A DNA stretch of 64,000 nt from Pseudonocardiaceae bacterium (GTDB lineage: Bacteria > Actinomycetota > Actinomycetes > Mycobacteriales > Pseudonocardiaceae), in the NCBI GenBank assembly GCA_009379845.1, contig WHSZ01000024.1, forward strand, positions 1 through 64,000. The letters run 5' to 3'. The notes beneath the pieces are model-generated. The model had not been told where the DNA came from and searched no databases. It saw nothing but the letters and a program-made list of their open reading frames with translations. Made by a program: the position numbers and the translations under genes. Shown one piece after another: positions 54,213 through 62,782 of the stretch. Numbering within the stretch: the stretch's first letter is position 1; each line of letters begins with the position of its first letter.

Positions 54213-55145
54213 TCACCCGGATGAGGTACGCGCGGTGCGGTCGGTGTTGAACGGCTGGGTGGTCACCGCGCGCGGGCTGCACAGTTCGCCGCAGTTCATC
54301 CGCTGCAACGCCTCGCGGGCGGTGTACGGCTCGCCGGTATCCGGATTGACCTGGGTGCGCAGCCGCATGTACTGGTCGAACTGGGCCGGCCGCATGGCAC
54401 GAACCTCGAAGTTCATCGCCGAGTGGTAGGTGCCGCACAGCTCCGCGCACCGGCCGACGAACGCGCCGGTCTGGTCGATCCTGTTCTGGAACGCGTTGTC
54501 CTGATTGTTCTTCTCGGGGAACGGCATGACGTCCCGCTTGAAGTTGAACTCCGGCACCCAGAACGAGTGGATCACGTCGGTTGAGCGCAGGTTGTACTGG
54601 ATCGTCTGGCTGGTCGGCAGCACCAGCAGCGGGATCTCGTCCGAGCTGCCAACCGTGTTGACCGTCTGGCCGTCCGGGGTCTCGTAGCCGGGGTAGCTGA
54701 ACTCCCAGTTCCACTGGAACGCCGTCACATCGACGGTGGTGTCTGGGTCCTTTTCCTTCGCCAGCACCGATGTCTCGGTGGTCGCGGTGAAGTAGAACAG
54801 CACCAGCACCATGATCGTCGGTATCACCACGAGCCCCAGCTCGAGCGGCACGTTGTACTGCGTCTGCCTAGGCAACTCGTCGGAGTCGGCACGCTTGCGG
54901 TGGAAGGCGACCGCCCACAGGATGAGCCCCCAGACGATCACACCCATGACCAGGGCGGCGATCGTGGCGCCGGTCCACAGCTGGCGCATCTCCTGCGCCT
55001 GCGGCGTCACGCCCTCCGGCCAGCCGAACCGCAGCGCCTCTTCGAATGAACACCCGCTCGCCGTGACGGCGATGAGCCCGACCAGTGCGGCAACCTTGCC
55101 GGCCCTGCCGAACCGTGCTGCCGGTGTGCGCTCGTTGCGGCCCAC
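54213..55145 (-). CDS. ctaC: Cytochrome c oxidase subunit II
   Basis: 310 aa from GTG 55145 with GGAGG 10 nt upstream; upstream in-frame starts reach 55217 but lack a site. Lipobox ASGC after a signal peptide (VAALVGLIAVTASGCS), two transmembrane helices, and the CuA domain with IHSFWVPEFNFKRD and CAELCGTYHSAMNF (two Cys, His, Met copper ligands). Receives electrons from QcrC. The 248-nt divergent region 55146-55393 holds the promoters of ctaC and asnB; no other gene is seen. Confidence 0.95.
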   Translation of the reverse strand: MGRNERTPAARFGRAGKVAALVGLIAVTASGCSFEEALRFGWPEGVTPQAQEMRQLWTGATIAALVMGVIVWGLILWAVAFHRKRADSDELPRQTQYNVPLELGLVVIPTIMVLVLFYFTATTETSVLAKEKDPDTTVDVTAFQWNWEFSYPGYETPDGQTVNTVGSSDEIPLLVLPTSQTIQYNLRSTDVIHSFWVPEFNFKRDVMPFPEKNNQDNAFQNRIDQTGAFVGRCAELCGTYHSAMNFEVRAMRPAQFDQYMRLRTQVNPDTGEPYTAREALQRMNCGELCSPRAVTTQPFNTDRTARTSSG

Positions 55146-55393
55146 TGCGCGACGCCTCCTCGACTCCCGATCTGCACACTCCCACCGGGCGCACGCGAGC
55201 GTGCTGACCGTGTACACACCCCGCGTGTCCCTGTGAAGGAGTCACCGCGGAGCCTAGCCGAGGGATCACCGGGAAGGGCGTCAGGGGGCGTGCGGCGCCA
55301 GCCACACCGCGCGTGCGTCCGCGCCCGGGCCTTGCCGCATACTGGCACGAAGTTGACTTCGGAACCGACGACGACGAGAGGGGCGGCCAGCGC

Positions 55394-57328
55394 GTGTGCG
55401 GCTTGCTTGGACTGGTGTGTGCCAGCGAGGACGAGGCGGCCAGAGCGCGGGACGCGGTTGGCGCCGCGCTGCACTGCCAGCGGCACCGCGGCCCGGACGA
55501 GACCGACACCTGGGCCGACGCCGAAGTCGTGTACGGCTTCAACCGGCTCGCGTTCATCGACCTCGAGCATTCGCACCAGCCGCTGACCTGGGGCCCGCCG
55601 GAGTCGCCGAACCGGTACACGTTGAACTTCAACGGCGAGATCTACAACTACCTCGAGCTGCGCGAGCGGCTGGCCGCCGAGCACGGCGCCAGCTTCGGCA
55701 CGGAAGGCGACGGCGAGGCGATCGTTGCCGGATACCACTACTGGGGCCCTGCAGCGGTGAGCCGGCTGCGCGGCATGTTCGCGTTCCTGATCTGGGACGC
55801 TGACGAGAAGGTGGTCTTCGGTGCGCGGGACCCGTTCGGCATCAAGCCGCTGTACTACTCATCCGGGCCCGGCGGTACGGCGTTCTCCAGTGAGAAGAAG
55901 AGCCTGCTCGAGCTCTCCGGTGTGCTTGGGGTCGCCGAAGAGCTGGACACCCGCGCGCTGCAGCATTACCTGACGCTGCAATACGTTCCGGAGCCGGAAT
56001 CCCTGCACGCGGGCGTGCGGCGGATCGAGTCGGGCACCTCCTTCACCGTGTCGCCGGGCGGGGAGCTCGAGTTCGAGCGGTACTTCTTCCCTCGGTTCAC
56101 GGCCGAGCCGGTGCGTGGTGCGGCCGACGCGAGGGCGCTGCACGACCGGATCACCGACGTGATGAGGGACTCGGTCAGCAAGCACATGATCGCCGACCCG
56201 GACATCACCGTCGGCGCGTTCCTCTCCGGCGGCATCGACTCCACCGCGATCGCCGCGCTGGCCAAGGAGCACAACCCGAACCTGATCACGTTCACAACCG
56301 GCTTCGAGCGGGAGGGCTACTCCGAGGTGGATGTGGCCGCCGAATCCGCGGCCGCGATCGGGGTCCGGCACGTCATCCGGACGGTGTCGGCCGACGAGAT
56401 GATGGAGGCACTCCCGCTGATCGTCTGGTACCTGGACGATCCGGTCGCGGACCCCGCGCTGGTGCCACTGTGGTTCATCGCGCGCGAGGCGCGCAAGCAC
56501 GTGAAGGCGGTGCTGTCCGGCGAGGGCTCGGACGAGCTGTTCGGCGGGTACACCATCTACCGCGAGCCGATCTCGCTCGCGCCGTTCGAGAAGATCCCCG
56601 GCGGGATCCGGCGGCTGCTCGGCAAGGTGTCCACGCGCATCCCGGAAGGCACCCGCGGCAAGGACCTGCTGCGCCGCGGCTCGCTGTCGCTCGAGGAGCG
56701 CTACTACGGCAACGCGAGGCTGTTCCGGGACGACCAGTTGCGCGGCGTGCTGCGCGATTTCACCCCCGGGGTCGGGCACGCCGATGTGACGGCCGAGCTG
56801 TACCGGTCGTCGGCGGCCTGGGATCCGGTGAGCCGGATGCAGCACATCGACCTGTTCACCTGGCTACGCGGGGACATCCTGGTCAAGGCGGACAAGGTGA
56901 CCATGGCGAACTCGCTCGAGCTGCGGGTGCCGTTTCTCGATCCGGAGGTGTTCCGGGTCGCCTCCAGCATCCCGCTCGATCAGAAGATCACCAAGCAGAC
57001 CACGAAGTACGCGCTGCGCCAGGCATTGCGCCAGGTGGTGCCCGAGCACGTGCTGAACCGGCGCAAGCTCGGCTTCCCGGTGCCGATCCGGCTGTGGCTG
57101 CGGGACGAGATGTACGACTGGGCGCGCGGCATCATCAACGACTCGGGTACCGATGAGCTGCTGGACAAGACGGCGATCCTGCGCCTGCTCGACGACCACA
57201 AGGCCGGCACGCTTGACCACAGCAGGCGGATCTGGGCGCTGCTGGTGTTCATGGTGTGGCACGGCATCTTCGTGGAACACCGGATCAAGCCGCGAATCCC
57301 GGAGCCGCAGTACCCGGTGCTGGTCTGA
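55394..57328 (+). CDS. asnB: Asparagine synthase (glutamine-hydrolysing)
   Basis: 644 aa from GTG 55394, chosen because it places the catalytic Cys at position 2 (V-C-GLLGLVC). The N-terminal Ntn glutaminase domain includes RHRGPDETDTW, LNFNGEIYNY and GDGEAIVAGY; the C-terminal synthetase has SGGIDSTAIAAL (ATP-pyrophosphatase loop), GEGSDELFGGYT and LELRVPFLDPEV. Makes asparagine, and in mycobacteria amidates meso-diaminopimelate in peptidoglycan (Rv2201). A 6-bp GCCGCT stem lies just after the stop. Confidence 0.95.
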   Translation: MCGLLGLVCASEDEAARARDAVGAALHCQRHRGPDETDTWADAEVVYGFNRLAFIDLEHSHQPLTWGPPESPNRYTLNFNGEIYNYLELRERLAAEHGASFGTEGDGEAIVAGYHYWGPAAVSRLRGMFAFLIWDADEKVVFGARDPFGIKPLYYSSGPGGTAFSSEKKSLLELSGVLGVAEELDTRALQHYLTLQYVPEPESLHAGVRRIESGTSFTVSPGGELEFERYFFPRFTAEPVRGAADARALHDRITDVMRDSVSKHMIADPDITVGAFLSGGIDSTAIAALAKEHNPNLITFTTGFEREGYSEVDVAAESAAAIGVRHVIRTVSADEMMEALPLIVWYLDDPVADPALVPLWFIAREARKHVKAVLSGEGSDELFGGYTIYREPISLAPFEKIPGGIRRLLGKVSTRIPEGTRGKDLLRRGSLSLEERYYGNARLFRDDQLRGVLRDFTPGVGHADVTAELYRSSAAWDPVSRMQHIDLFTWLRGDILVKADKVTMANSLELRVPFLDPEVFRVASSIPLDQKITKQTTKYALRQALRQVVPEHVLNRRKLGFPVPIRLWLRDEMYDWARGIINDSGTDELLDKTAILRLLDDHKAGTLDHSRRIWALLVFMVWHGIFVEHRIKPRIPEPQYPVLV

Positions 57329-57375
57329 GCCGCTCAGCGGCTACCTGGCCGCGAGGGTGTGCCGGTGGATCGCGG

Positions 57376-58389
57376 TCAGCCAGCCGCGCCGGGCAGTATC
57401 GCGCCGATGTCGTCGGCGGCTTCGGGACCGTAGGCGTCCCGCAGCCTGCGCAACGCCTCCTGCCGGTCGAAGATCCACTCCTGGGTGCCGACGGTTTCCA
57501 GCACCTGCACGGCGATCAGCGAGCCGAGCTGAGCGGCCCGCTCCAGCCCGAGCCCGTGGCCGCGGGCGGCAAGGAACCCGGCGCGGAACCCGTCGCCGGC
57601 GCCGGTCGGATCGGCCTTCGTGGTTTCCGGCACGGACGGCAGCCGCAGCGGGACGTCATCGGGGCTGACGATCAGGGCGCCCTTGGCGCCGAGCGTGGTC
57701 ACCCTGATGCCAACCCTCGAGGCAACATCGTCCTCGCGCCACCCGGTCTTGCGCAGCAGCAGTTCCCACTCGTATTCGTTGGTGAACAGGTATTCCGCGC
57801 CGGTGATCAGCTCCCGCACCTGCGCGCCGTCGAACGTGGCCAGCTGCTGCGACACGTCGACGGCGAAGGGGTAGCCGCGCTGCCGGCACTCCTGGGCGTG
57901 TTGCAGCATCGCCTGCGGATCGTCCGGGCTGATCATCACCAGATCCAGCCCACTGAGCCGGTTCGCGATGGGTTCCAGCTCGATCAGCCGTGCCTCGGAC
58001 ATCGCGCCCGCGTAGAACGCGGCGATCTGGCACATGTCGTCGTCGGTGGTGCACACGAAGCGCGCGGTGTGCTTCAACTCGGAGATGTGCACGCCGGAAC
58101 AGTCCACGCCGTGCCGCTCGAGCCAGGAACGGTAGTCGTCGAAGTCATCGCCGACCGCGCCGACCAGTACGGGGTGGCAACCGAGCACACCCATCCCGAA
58201 CGCGATGTTCGCGCCGATGCCACCGCGCCGCACCACCAGGTCGTCAACGAGAAAGCTCAGCGACACGTTCGCCAGCTGGTCGGCGACGAGTTGATCGGCG
58301 AACCGGCCGGGGAAACGCATGAGGTTGTCGTTGGCGATGCTTCCGGCAACGGCGATACGAGCTGAGGCGATACGAGCTGGAGTACCCAT
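57376..58389 (-). CDS. adoK: Adenosine kinase, PfkB/ribokinase family (AdoK)
   Basis: 337 aa. VSLSFLVDDLVVRRGGIGANIAFG near the N-terminus and DPTGAGDGFRAGF (catalytic Asp and anion hole) near the C-terminus are the PfkB signatures, and the sequence follows the M. tuberculosis AdoK (Rv2202c) pattern SLSFLVDDL and ISPDDPQAM. Phosphorylates adenosine. The N-terminus has an 11-residue extension containing a 15-bp tandem duplication (ARIAS-ARIAV, 58351-58378), so the native start may be later. Confidence 0.92.
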   Translation of the reverse strand: MGTPARIASARIAVAGSIANDNLMRFPGRFADQLVADQLANVSLSFLVDDLVVRRGGIGANIAFGMGVLGCHPVLVGAVGDDFDDYRSWLERHGVDCSGVHISELKHTARFVCTTDDDMCQIAAFYAGAMSEARLIELEPIANRLSGLDLVMISPDDPQAMLQHAQECRQRGYPFAVDVSQQLATFDGAQVRELITGAEYLFTNEYEWELLLRKTGWREDDVASRVGIRVTTLGAKGALIVSPDDVPLRLPSVPETTKADPTGAGDGFRAGFLAARGHGLGLERAAQLGSLIAVQVLETVGTQEWIFDRQEALRRLRDAYGPEAADDIGAILPGAAG

Positions 58390-58484
58390 CGGACTTGACC
58401 CTTCTGGGTAGTTAACCGTTCCCCAACCGAGACTACCGGCTGGTAAGGGTGCCGCACAGCCAGCGGTGCCCCTACCGTCGAATT

Positions 58485-58667
58485 GTGCCGAACCCCAGAA
58501 GAGACGACGCGCTCCCGGAACGCATGTCCGAACTGATCGCGGACTGCTCGGATATCCCGGACTCGTTGTGCGCCGAAAGCGCGGTGCCGCTGGCGCGTTC
58601 CGCCGAGCCGTGGACGGTCAACGAAGTGTGCCTCGCACAGGTCGACGACCTCGAGGCGTATATCTGA
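58485..58667 (+). CDS. Small conserved-looking protein (60 aa)
   Basis: Starts at GTG 58485, exactly 6 nt after TACCGT (58473-58478), the same leaderless geometry as recognised genes nearby, which supports the call. The protein is acidic (SELIADCSDIPDSLCAESAV, then NEVCLAQVDDLEAYI) with three Cys and no membrane segment. No family recognised. Between adoK (divergent) and the palindrome at 58692. Confidence 0.5.
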   Translation: MPNPRRDDALPERMSELIADCSDIPDSLCAESAVPLARSAEPWTVNEVCLAQVDDLEAYI

Positions 58668-58691
58668 CGTTTCTCGCTCGAGACCCGCTCA

Positions 58692-58733
58692 CCCGTCGTG
58701 GCCTCCGCCAACGTTGGCGGAGGCCACGACGGG
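58692..58733. terminator. 42-bp perfect palindrome between convergent genes, probable bidirectional terminator
   Basis: The left arm (58692-58712, starting CCCGTCGTGGCC) and right arm (58713-58733) are exact reverse complements with no spacer, a 21-bp stem. It lies between the small plus-strand gene ending at 58667 and the minus-strand erpA ending at 58743. Cruciform extrusion or dimeric protein binding is possible. Confidence 0.8.
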
Positions 58734-58742
58734 TTCAAACGG

Positions 58743-59105
58743 TTAGTGGAAGGAATCGCCGCAGGCGCAGGACCCGCCGGCGTTCGGGTTGTCGATCGTG
58801 AACCCCTGCTTTTCGATGGTGTCCACGAAGTCGATCACGGCGTCCTGCACGTATGGTGCGCTCATCCGGTCCACGGCCACCTGCAGGCCGTTGAACTCGC
58901 GGAACAGGTCACCGTCGAGGGTGCGCTCATCGAAGAAGAGCTGGTAGCGGAGGCCGGCGCAACCACCGGGCTGGACGGCGATGCGCAGATGCATGTCGTC
59001 CCGGCCCTCCTGGTCGAGCAGCGTCTTCGCCTTCCCCGCGGCCGCTTCGGTCAGCGTCACACCGTGGGTCGGCGTCTCGGTGGCATTCTCCTGAGCGGTC
59101 GTCAT
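58743..59105 (-). CDS. erpA: Iron-sulfur cluster insertion protein, HesB/IscA/ErpA family
   Basis: 120 aa from ATG 59105. GVTLTEAAAGKAKTLLDQEG, RIAVQPGGCAGLRYQLFFDE, and the C-terminal FTIDNPNAGGSCACGDSF contain the three cluster-binding cysteines (GGC, CxC). A-type carrier that passes Fe-S clusters to apoproteins. Position equals Rv2204c in M. tuberculosis. Confidence 0.92.
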   Translation of the reverse strand: MTTAQENATETPTHGVTLTEAAAGKAKTLLDQEGRDDMHLRIAVQPGGCAGLRYQLFFDERTLDGDLFREFNGLQVAVDRMSAPYVQDAVIDFVDTIEKQGFTIDNPNAGGSCACGDSFH

Positions 59106-59219
59106 AGCTCTCTCGGACTCCTCCACGTCTACCTGGTGGTTCGACCGGCTTAACACCGCACCAGCGGGGCCTATTCCCTGTCCATGGTGGCACATCCAGC
59201 GGGCTGTGTGGTCGAACGG

Positions 59220-60350
59220 TTAGTTACGTTGCCCACCACCAAGGCTCCACTGGCCGGCGATGTCCCTGGCCAGAGCGCTGAGCGTGCCCGCGGGATCGGC
59301 CAGTGCGGCTTCCGCGGATCCGGCGTGCTCGGCGACCGCGTAGGCGGTGTCCACCCCAACCGAGGCCGCCTGCCGCCTGCCCACGCTGACCTGGCCGGCC
59401 AGCACCAGGCACGGCACCCCGCGCTCGGCGGCACCCGCCGCGACCGCGGTGATCAGCTTGCCGCGCAGCGACTGCCAGTCGAAGCTGCCTTCGCCGGTGA
59501 GCACCAGCTCGGCACGGGTCAGTTCGGCATCCAGCCCGGTGTGTTCGCGGACCAGTGCCGCGCCGGAAACCCGCTGGGCACCGAGGGCGAGCAGGCCGGC
59601 ACCGAGCCCGCCGGCGGAACCGCCACCCGGTTCGCCGCGAATGTCCGTTCCGGCGGCGGCGAGTACCTCCGCCCAGCGGCTCAGCCCGGCTTCCAGCCGG
59701 TCAACGGCCGCGGCGTCGGCGCCCTTCTGCGGGCCGAACATCCGCGCCGCGCCGTACTCGCCGAGCAGCGGGCTTTCCACGTCGGATGCCAGCACCAGCC
59801 GGGGCAGACCGGCCGGTGGCGGCTGCGCCAGCCGTGCGCACCTGGCCAGCGCCGTGCCACCCGACGGCAGCGGCGTGCCCGCGTCGTCGAGTGGGGTGGC
59901 GCCGAGCGCGGCGAGCATGCCGGCGCCGCCGTCGGTGCTGGCTGAGCCGCCGAGCCCGACCACGATGGTGTGCACGCCCCGCTCACGGGCGGCGCTGAGC
60001 AGTTCGCCGACGCCGTAGCTGGTGGCCTCCTCGCAGCCCACCGCCCGCTTCGCCTCCGGGACCAGGTGCAACCCGACGGCGTGCGCCGACTCGAGGTAGC
60101 AGGTTCCGTCGACCTCGAGCCATTCGGCCGGGACGGGCTCGCCGAGCGGCCCGGTCACGGTGAGCGGGTGCAGGATACCGCCGAGCACGGTGTGCAGCAC
60201 CTCGACGAAGCCGGGCCCACCGTCCGCCAGCGGCCGCAGCACCAACTCGTCGCCGGGTGCCCGCTCGGACCACCCCGCGGCGATCGCCTCCGCGGCCTCC
60301 CGCGCGCTCAACGTTCCGGTAAAGCAATCCGGTGCCACGACGACTCGCAC
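59220..60350 (-). CDS. Glycerate kinase (GlxK/GarK family)
   Basis: 376 aa from GTG 60350, with TAGGCT ending 6 nt upstream (leaderless). APDCFTGTLSAREAAEAIAAGW, RPLADGGPGFVEVL, TIVVGLGGSASTDGGAGML and VLTGEGSFDWQSLRGKLITAVA are the family signatures. Phosphorylates glycerate for entry to glycolysis. It corresponds to Rv2205c. Divergent from the DUF3043 gene; both promoters fit in the 70-nt spacer. Confidence 0.9.
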   Translation of the reverse strand: MRVVVAPDCFTGTLSAREAAEAIAAGWSERAPGDELVLRPLADGGPGFVEVLHTVLGGILHPLTVTGPLGEPVPAEWLEVDGTCYLESAHAVGLHLVPEAKRAVGCEEATSYGVGELLSAARERGVHTIVVGLGGSASTDGGAGMLAALGATPLDDAGTPLPSGGTALARCARLAQPPPAGLPRLVLASDVESPLLGEYGAARMFGPQKGADAAAVDRLEAGLSRWAEVLAAAGTDIRGEPGGGSAGGLGAGLLALGAQRVSGAALVREHTGLDAELTRAELVLTGEGSFDWQSLRGKLITAVAAGAAERGVPCLVLAGQVSVGRRQAASVGVDTAYAVAEHAGSAEAALADPAGTLSALARDIAGQWSLGGGQRN

Positions 60351-60420
60351 GCACCGAGCCTAGCGTCATCGTCGGGTGGCGCCTCTCACCACACTGGCCG
60401 GTCTGGAATACCCTGGACGT

Positions 60421-61056
60421 GTGAGGTTCCTGCGCCGTAACGCCACCGAAGACACCGCCGCCATCGAAGACGACGCCGTGGAGATCGACACCGAACAGGA
60501 CACCAGGTCCTACACGCCCAGTAAGGGACGTCCGACGCCGAAACGCCGCGAGGTGGAAGCCAAACGGCGTGGCCCGGTCGCGCCGCCGCCGCGTACCACG
60601 CGCGAGGCGATGAAGCGCTCGCGGGCGAGCAAACCCGCCAAGGAAGAACGCAAGAAGGCAGCCGCGGAACGCCGCGCCCGGATGATGGCCGGCGACGACA
60701 AGTACCTGCTGCCAAGGGATCGCGGACCGGTCAAGGCGTACGTGCGGGACGTGGTGGATTCCAGGCGGAACCTGCTCGGCCTGTTCATGCCGCTGGCGAT
60801 CGTGGTGTTCGGCGCGCTGCTCGTGCCGTATCCGCAAGTCCAGCAGATCGCCACGATGCTGACCACCTTCATGCTGCTCGGCATGATCGTGGAGGGTTTC
60901 CTGAACGGCAGGCGGATCACCCGGCAGGTGCGGGAGAAGTTCCCGAAGGAAGACGTCAAGGGCCGCTCCATCGGCTGGTACGCGTTCGTGCGGGCCAGTC
61001 AGATCCGGAAGCTGCGGGTGCCCAAGCCACGGGTGAAGCCGGGCGACTCTGTCTAA
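60421..61056 (+). CDS. DUF3043 membrane protein
   Basis: 211 aa from GTG 60421, fixed by TACCCT ending 6 nt upstream; the frame is open further to 60376 but that would be inside the promoter. A basic, charged N-terminal half (TPKRREVEAKRRGPVAPPP) precedes two transmembrane helices (about 115-160; LFMPLAIVVFGALLVPYP, IATMLTTFMLLGMIVEGFL) and a basic C-terminal tail (RKLRVPKPRVKPGDSV). Orthologue position Rv2206. Function unknown; essential-like conservation in actinobacteria is known for the family. Confidence 0.87.
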   Translation: MRFLRRNATEDTAAIEDDAVEIDTEQDTRSYTPSKGRPTPKRREVEAKRRGPVAPPPRTTREAMKRSRASKPAKEERKKAAAERRARMMAGDDKYLLPRDRGPVKAYVRDVVDSRRNLLGLFMPLAIVVFGALLVPYPQVQQIATMLTTFMLLGMIVEGFLNGRRITRQVREKFPKEDVKGRSIGWYAFVRASQIRKLRVPKPRVKPGDSV

Positions 61057-61090
61057 CGGCGGCGGATAGGTCTGATCCCGCGTCTGCGCT

Positions 61091-61146
61091 GTCTTGGCTG
61101 GGCCGTCTTGGTTGGGCTGTCTCGGCTGCGCCGTCTTGGCTGGGCG
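61091..61146. repeat. 14-bp tandem repeat, four units, in the DUF3043/AKR intergenic region
   Basis: Units begin at 61091, 61105, 61119 and 61133, each close to GTCTTGGCTGGGCC (one to three differences). Non-coding; upstream of the aldo/keto reductase promoter. Lacks the spacers of a CRISPR. Copy number could vary between strains. Confidence 0.8.
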
Positions 61147-61213
61147 GAAGTCTCATCGGATGGCCTAATCGAACCCGGCCTGATCGGCCGCGATGCGGGG
61201 CTACGCTCGCGAT

Positions 61214-62185
61214 ATGGAGTTTCGTCGGCTCGGCCGCAGCGGCCTTTCGGTCAGCGAGATCGCGTACGGCAACTGGCTCACCCACGGATCACAGGTCGAG
61301 GAGGATCAGGCACACGCGTGTGTGCGGGCCGCGCTTGATGCCGGTGTCACCACGTTCGACACCGCCGACGTGTACGCGAACACCGCGGCTGAAGCGGTGC
61401 TCGGCCGGGCGCTTTCCGGGCAGCGAAGGAAAAGCCTGGAGATCTGCACGAAGGTATTCTGGCCGACCGGGCCGGGCGGGCCGAACGACAAGGGTCTCGG
61501 CCGCAAACACATCATGGAGTCCGCGAACGGCTCGCTGCGGCGGTTGCGGACCGACTACCTGGACGTCTACCAGGCACACCGGTTCGACCGGAGCACGCCG
61601 CTCGAGGAGACCATGCTGGCGTTCGCCGATCTGGTGCGGCAGGGCAAGGTTCTCTACGTCGGGGTGTCCGAGTGGACCGCGGAGCAGATCACCCGCGGTG
61701 CGGCGCTGGCACGGGAGCTGCAAGTGCCGTTGATCTCGAACCAACCGCAGTATTCGATGCTGTGGCGGGTCATCGAGCCCGAGGTGGTGCCGGCCTGCGA
61801 GCGCGAAGGGCTCAGCCAGATCGTGTTCTCCCCGGTGGCGCAGGGCGTGCTGACCGGTAAGTACCGGGTGGGTCAGGCGCCGCCGGAAGGATCACGCGCC
61901 ACCGACGAGAAGGGCGGCGCGCGGTTCGTGAGCCGTTTCCTGCGGGACGAGGTGCTGGAACGGGTGGTCAACCTGGAGCCGCTCGCCGGCGAGGCGGGGC
62001 TGTCCATGGCGCAGCTCGCGGTGGCGTGGGTGCTGGGCAACCCGAATGTCGCCTCGGCGATCATCGGTGCTTCCCGGCCGGAGCAGGTGCGGGAAAACGT
62101 CAAGGCCGCGGGTGTGCGGCTGGACGCCGAGCTGTGCGCCAAGATCGACGAGCAACTCGACGGCATCGCAGTACTCCGCTCGTGA
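61214..62185 (+). CDS. Aldo/keto reductase (voltage-channel beta / YghZ-like)
   Basis: 323 aa from ATG 61214 (TACGCT ending 6 nt upstream). MEFRRLGRSGLSVSEIAYGN, TFDTADVYANTAAEAVLG (catalytic Asp and Tyr), KVFWP (catalytic Lys), YLDVYQAHRFD (His) and GASRPEQVRENV near the C-terminus (NADPH site) are all intact. Reduces an aldehyde or ketone. The stop TGA (62183-62185) lies in the left arm of the palindrome 62167-62205, so the last residues (GIAVLRS) are encoded by the palindrome. Confidence 0.9.
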   Translation: MEFRRLGRSGLSVSEIAYGNWLTHGSQVEEDQAHACVRAALDAGVTTFDTADVYANTAAEAVLGRALSGQRRKSLEICTKVFWPTGPGGPNDKGLGRKHIMESANGSLRRLRTDYLDVYQAHRFDRSTPLEETMLAFADLVRQGKVLYVGVSEWTAEQITRGAALARELQVPLISNQPQYSMLWRVIEPEVVPACEREGLSQIVFSPVAQGVLTGKYRVGQAPPEGSRATDEKGGARFVSRFLRDEVLERVVNLEPLAGEAGLSMAQLAVAWVLGNPNVASAIIGASRPEQVRENVKAAGVRLDAELCAKIDEQLDGIAVLRS

Positions 62186-62205
62186 CTCACGAGCGGAGTA
62201 CTGCG
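62167..62205 (+). terminator. 39-bp palindrome containing the aldo/keto reductase stop codon
   Basis: Arms 62167-62185 (CGCAGTACTCCGCTCGTGA) and 62187-62205 are exact reverse complements around a single C, a 19-bp stem. The left arm provides the last codons and stop of the reductase. It shares the core GCTCGTGA with the palindrome at 15007-15051. cobU starts 14 nt after it. Confidence 0.75.
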
Positions 62206-62218
62206 TAATGTCCGGCGC

Positions 62219-62770
62219 GTGGAAGCTGGTGGGCCGCGGCGGACGCTGGTGCTCGGCGGAGCACGTTCCGGCAAGTCCGCGCACGCCGAGGGATTACTGC
62301 CGGCTACCGCCCCTGCCACCTACGTGGCCACCGCGCGGCGGGATCCGGGCGACGCGGAGTGGACCGCGCGGATCGCGGCACACGCCGAGCGGCGGCCGTC
62401 CAGCTGGACGACCCGCGAACCCGCCCCGCCTGAGCTGGCCGGCACGCTGCGCGCCGCGCGCGTGGACGACCCGCCGATACTGGTGGACGACCTGGCCACC
62501 TGGCTGACCGGCGTGCTGGATGACGCCGGTGGGTGGGAAAGCGATGACCTCGAACCGGTGCACGCCGCACGGCAACGCCTGGTGGAAGCGGTCGGTGGCT
62601 GCGCAGCCCGTCTGGTGCTGGTCTCCGCCGAAGTCGGGTTGGGCATCGTGCCGGCGACCCGCTCTGGCAGGCTCTTCCGCGACCAGCTCGGCGCGCTCAA
62701 CGCGAGCCTGGCCGAGTGCTGCGACGAGGTTGTCCTGCTCGTCGCCGGGATACCACTGACCCTGCGCTGA
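62219..62770 (+). CDS. cobU: Adenosylcobinamide kinase / adenosylcobinamide-phosphate guanylyltransferase
   Basis: 183 aa from GTG 62219; TAATGT ends 7 nt upstream, in the base of the palindrome. TLVLGGARSGKSAHAE (P-loop), VATARRDPGDAEW, ILVDDLATWLTGVL and LVLVSAEVGLGIVPATRSGR followed by RDQLGALNASLAECCDEVVLLVAG are CobU motifs. Activates adenosylcobinamide to the GDP form for nucleotide-loop assembly. Starts a cobU-cobT-cobS run. Confidence 0.93.
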   Translation: MEAGGPRRTLVLGGARSGKSAHAEGLLPATAPATYVATARRDPGDAEWTARIAAHAERRPSSWTTREPAPPELAGTLRAARVDDPPILVDDLATWLTGVLDDAGGWESDDLEPVHAARQRLVEAVGGCAARLVLVSAEVGLGIVPATRSGRLFRDQLGALNASLAECCDEVVLLVAGIPLTLR

Positions 62771-62782
62771 AGGAGCTAGTGC

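Noticed and set aside
61091-61146. Tandem repeats considered as a CRISPR array
   Set aside because: Units are directly adjacent, only 14 bp long, without spacers, and no cas genes are in the window.
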